Below are positions 5,959 to 6,499 of a DNA stretch of 6,499 bases, in pieces. Location of the stretch: the NCBI GenBank assembly GCA_027074805.1, contig JALTCK010000151.1, positions 10,109 through 16,607 of the forward strand, read 5' to 3'. Made by a program: the position numbers and the translations under genes. Numbering within the stretch: position 1 is the stretch's first letter; each line of letters begins with the position of its first letter. This DNA comes from Thermococcus sp. GTDB taxonomy: Archaea > Methanobacteriota_B > Thermococci > Thermococcales > Thermococcaceae. The notes beneath the pieces were generated by a model. It was not told the origin of the DNA and searched no databases. It was given only the letters and a program-made list of their open reading frames with translations.

Positions 5959-6499
5959 CACAGTACCATCAGTATCCCTATCACCACTCCCACGGTGATC
6001 AGGGCCAGGACGACGAAAGTTCCGAGTCTAATTCCTGGGAGCACGTCGCAGGCTATCCTGAGGAACCTGACGAGCGGTTTAAGTGCCTCTTCATCGCCGT
6101 AGAGCACCTCGCTCTTCCTCAGGTCGGCAACGCTCTCGATCCTGGTGTATGGCGTGTCAACTACCTTAACGAAGTAGCTGGCCATCCACATGTAGCCTCT
6201 AACTGTATAGTGGACTATACCGTTGCCTATCATGTAGAACCAATCCATGAATCTGTAGAACGAGCCAACTTTCTCCTCGAACTTGACGTAGAATCCCTCC
6301 GCGTTGATTCTGTAGTCGTCCTCGTTTATTTGGGTTGAACCGCAGTCCCATGGTTGCGCCTCTCTGCCGTAACTGGGCTTAAATGCCATGTAGAACCCGA
6401 AGGTCAGTATGCCCAGGAGTAGCACGAGAAGCACCGGACTGAAGAGTACGGAGCCAAAGCCTATCTTGTAGAGGTTGTGGGGAACTTCGGCGACCAGGC
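5958..6499 (-). CDS. HycC/HyfB/NuoL-like antiporter-type membrane subunit, C-terminal part only
   Basis: The open frame runs to the window edge with no stop, giving 179 visible residues that form the C-terminus of a larger protein (HycC/HyfB proteins are about 600-670 residues). Seen are a hydrophobic segment at visible residues 16-39, then a soluble loop with PWDCG (49-53), which resembles the W/F-x-CG motif near the C-terminus of HycC/HyfB and related hydrogenase-4 subunits. A long amphipathic region (65-150) follows, and a final membrane helix at about 158-179. These subunits move H+ or Na+ and pair with HycD. The GTG at 6434 inside the frame is not taken as a start: it lies in the first visible membrane helix and lacks a ribosome site. 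The core antiporter residues lie outside the window, so HycC versus HyfB versus an MbhH-like subunit cannot be settled here. Confidence 0.82.
   Translation of the reverse strand, partial: LVAEVPHNLYKIGFGSVLFSPVLLVLLLGILTFGFYMAFKPSYGREAQPWDCGSTQINEDDYRINAEGFYVKFEEKVGSFYRFMDWFYMIGNGIVHYTVRGYMWMASYFVKVVDTPYTRIESVADLRKSEVLYGDEEALKPLVRFLRIACDVLPGIRLGTFVVLALITVGVVIGILMVL

Noticed and set aside
5901..6338. Plus-strand open frame opposite the hycD start and the HycC-like gene
   Set aside because: It spans the junction of two well-supported minus-strand genes and encodes His/Tyr-rich sequence without motifs.
5958..6434. A separate 158-residue membrane protein starting at GTG 6434
   Set aside because: The frame stays open to the window edge, the GTG sits in a hydrophobic segment that continues upstream, and no ribosome site precedes it. 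It is the C-terminus of a larger subunit.
3228..6499. Respiratory complex I (Nuo/Fpo) instead of a hydrogenase
   Set aside because: The large subunit keeps both CxxC NiFe ligand pairs and the small subunit has the hydrogenase-type CxxC...C...C pattern, which complex I homologues have lost or changed.

Overview
The window looks like a piece of a hyperthermophilic euryarchaeal chromosome, most likely Thermococcus or a close relative. The reasons are roughly 50% GC, Lys/Glu/Arg/Val-rich proteins, GGTGA-type Shine-Dalgarno sequences, very tight gene packing, and a membrane-bound Hyc-type hydrogenase with an archaeal flavour. This assignment is inferred from composition and gene content; there is no rRNA in the window to confirm it.

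Almost everything reads leftward (minus strand). From the right edge, in transcription order, come: the C-terminal end of a large NuoL/HycC/HyfB-like membrane subunit (cut by the window); a HycD/NuoH-like membrane subunit; a HycE-like [NiFe] large subunit with a fused NuoC-like N-terminal domain; a HycF/NuoI-like 2x[4Fe-4S] ferredoxin subunit; a HycG/NuoB-like small subunit; and a small acidic protein I do not recognise. The order C-D-E-F-G is the same as in the Escherichia coli hyc operon for formate hydrogenlyase-1. Neighbouring genes overlap by 1 base (TGATG) or lie 1-2 bases apart, except HycC-like/HycD, which are 10 bases apart with the ribosome site between them. This is one operon with translational coupling. 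The predicted complex takes electrons through the ferredoxin subunit and the NuoB-like subunit to the NiFe site, reduces protons to H2, and couples this to ion movement through the membrane arm.

A 39-base spacer rich in oligo-T on the minus strand ends this block. After it come two overlapping minus-strand genes: a small nucleotidyltransferase-fold protein with altered catalytic motifs, and MobA, the molybdopterin guanylyltransferase. MobA beside a formate-hydrogenlyase-type hydrogenase suggests that the electron donor is a bis-MGD (Mo or W) enzyme such as formate dehydrogenase. That enzyme would lie outside the window, and this link is inference.

At the left edge a plus-strand PIN-domain (VapC-like ribonuclease) gene converges on mobA and overlaps its 3' end by 29 bases. 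It is interrupted by two compensating one-base frameshifts, so it is either a recent pseudogene or carries sequencing errors in homopolymers.

There is no gene-free stretch longer than 300 bases. I saw no tRNA, rRNA, CRISPR array, insertion sequence or obvious repeat. The hydrogenase operon promoter and any formate dehydrogenase, Mrp antiporter or hydrogenase-maturation protease genes are not in the window.
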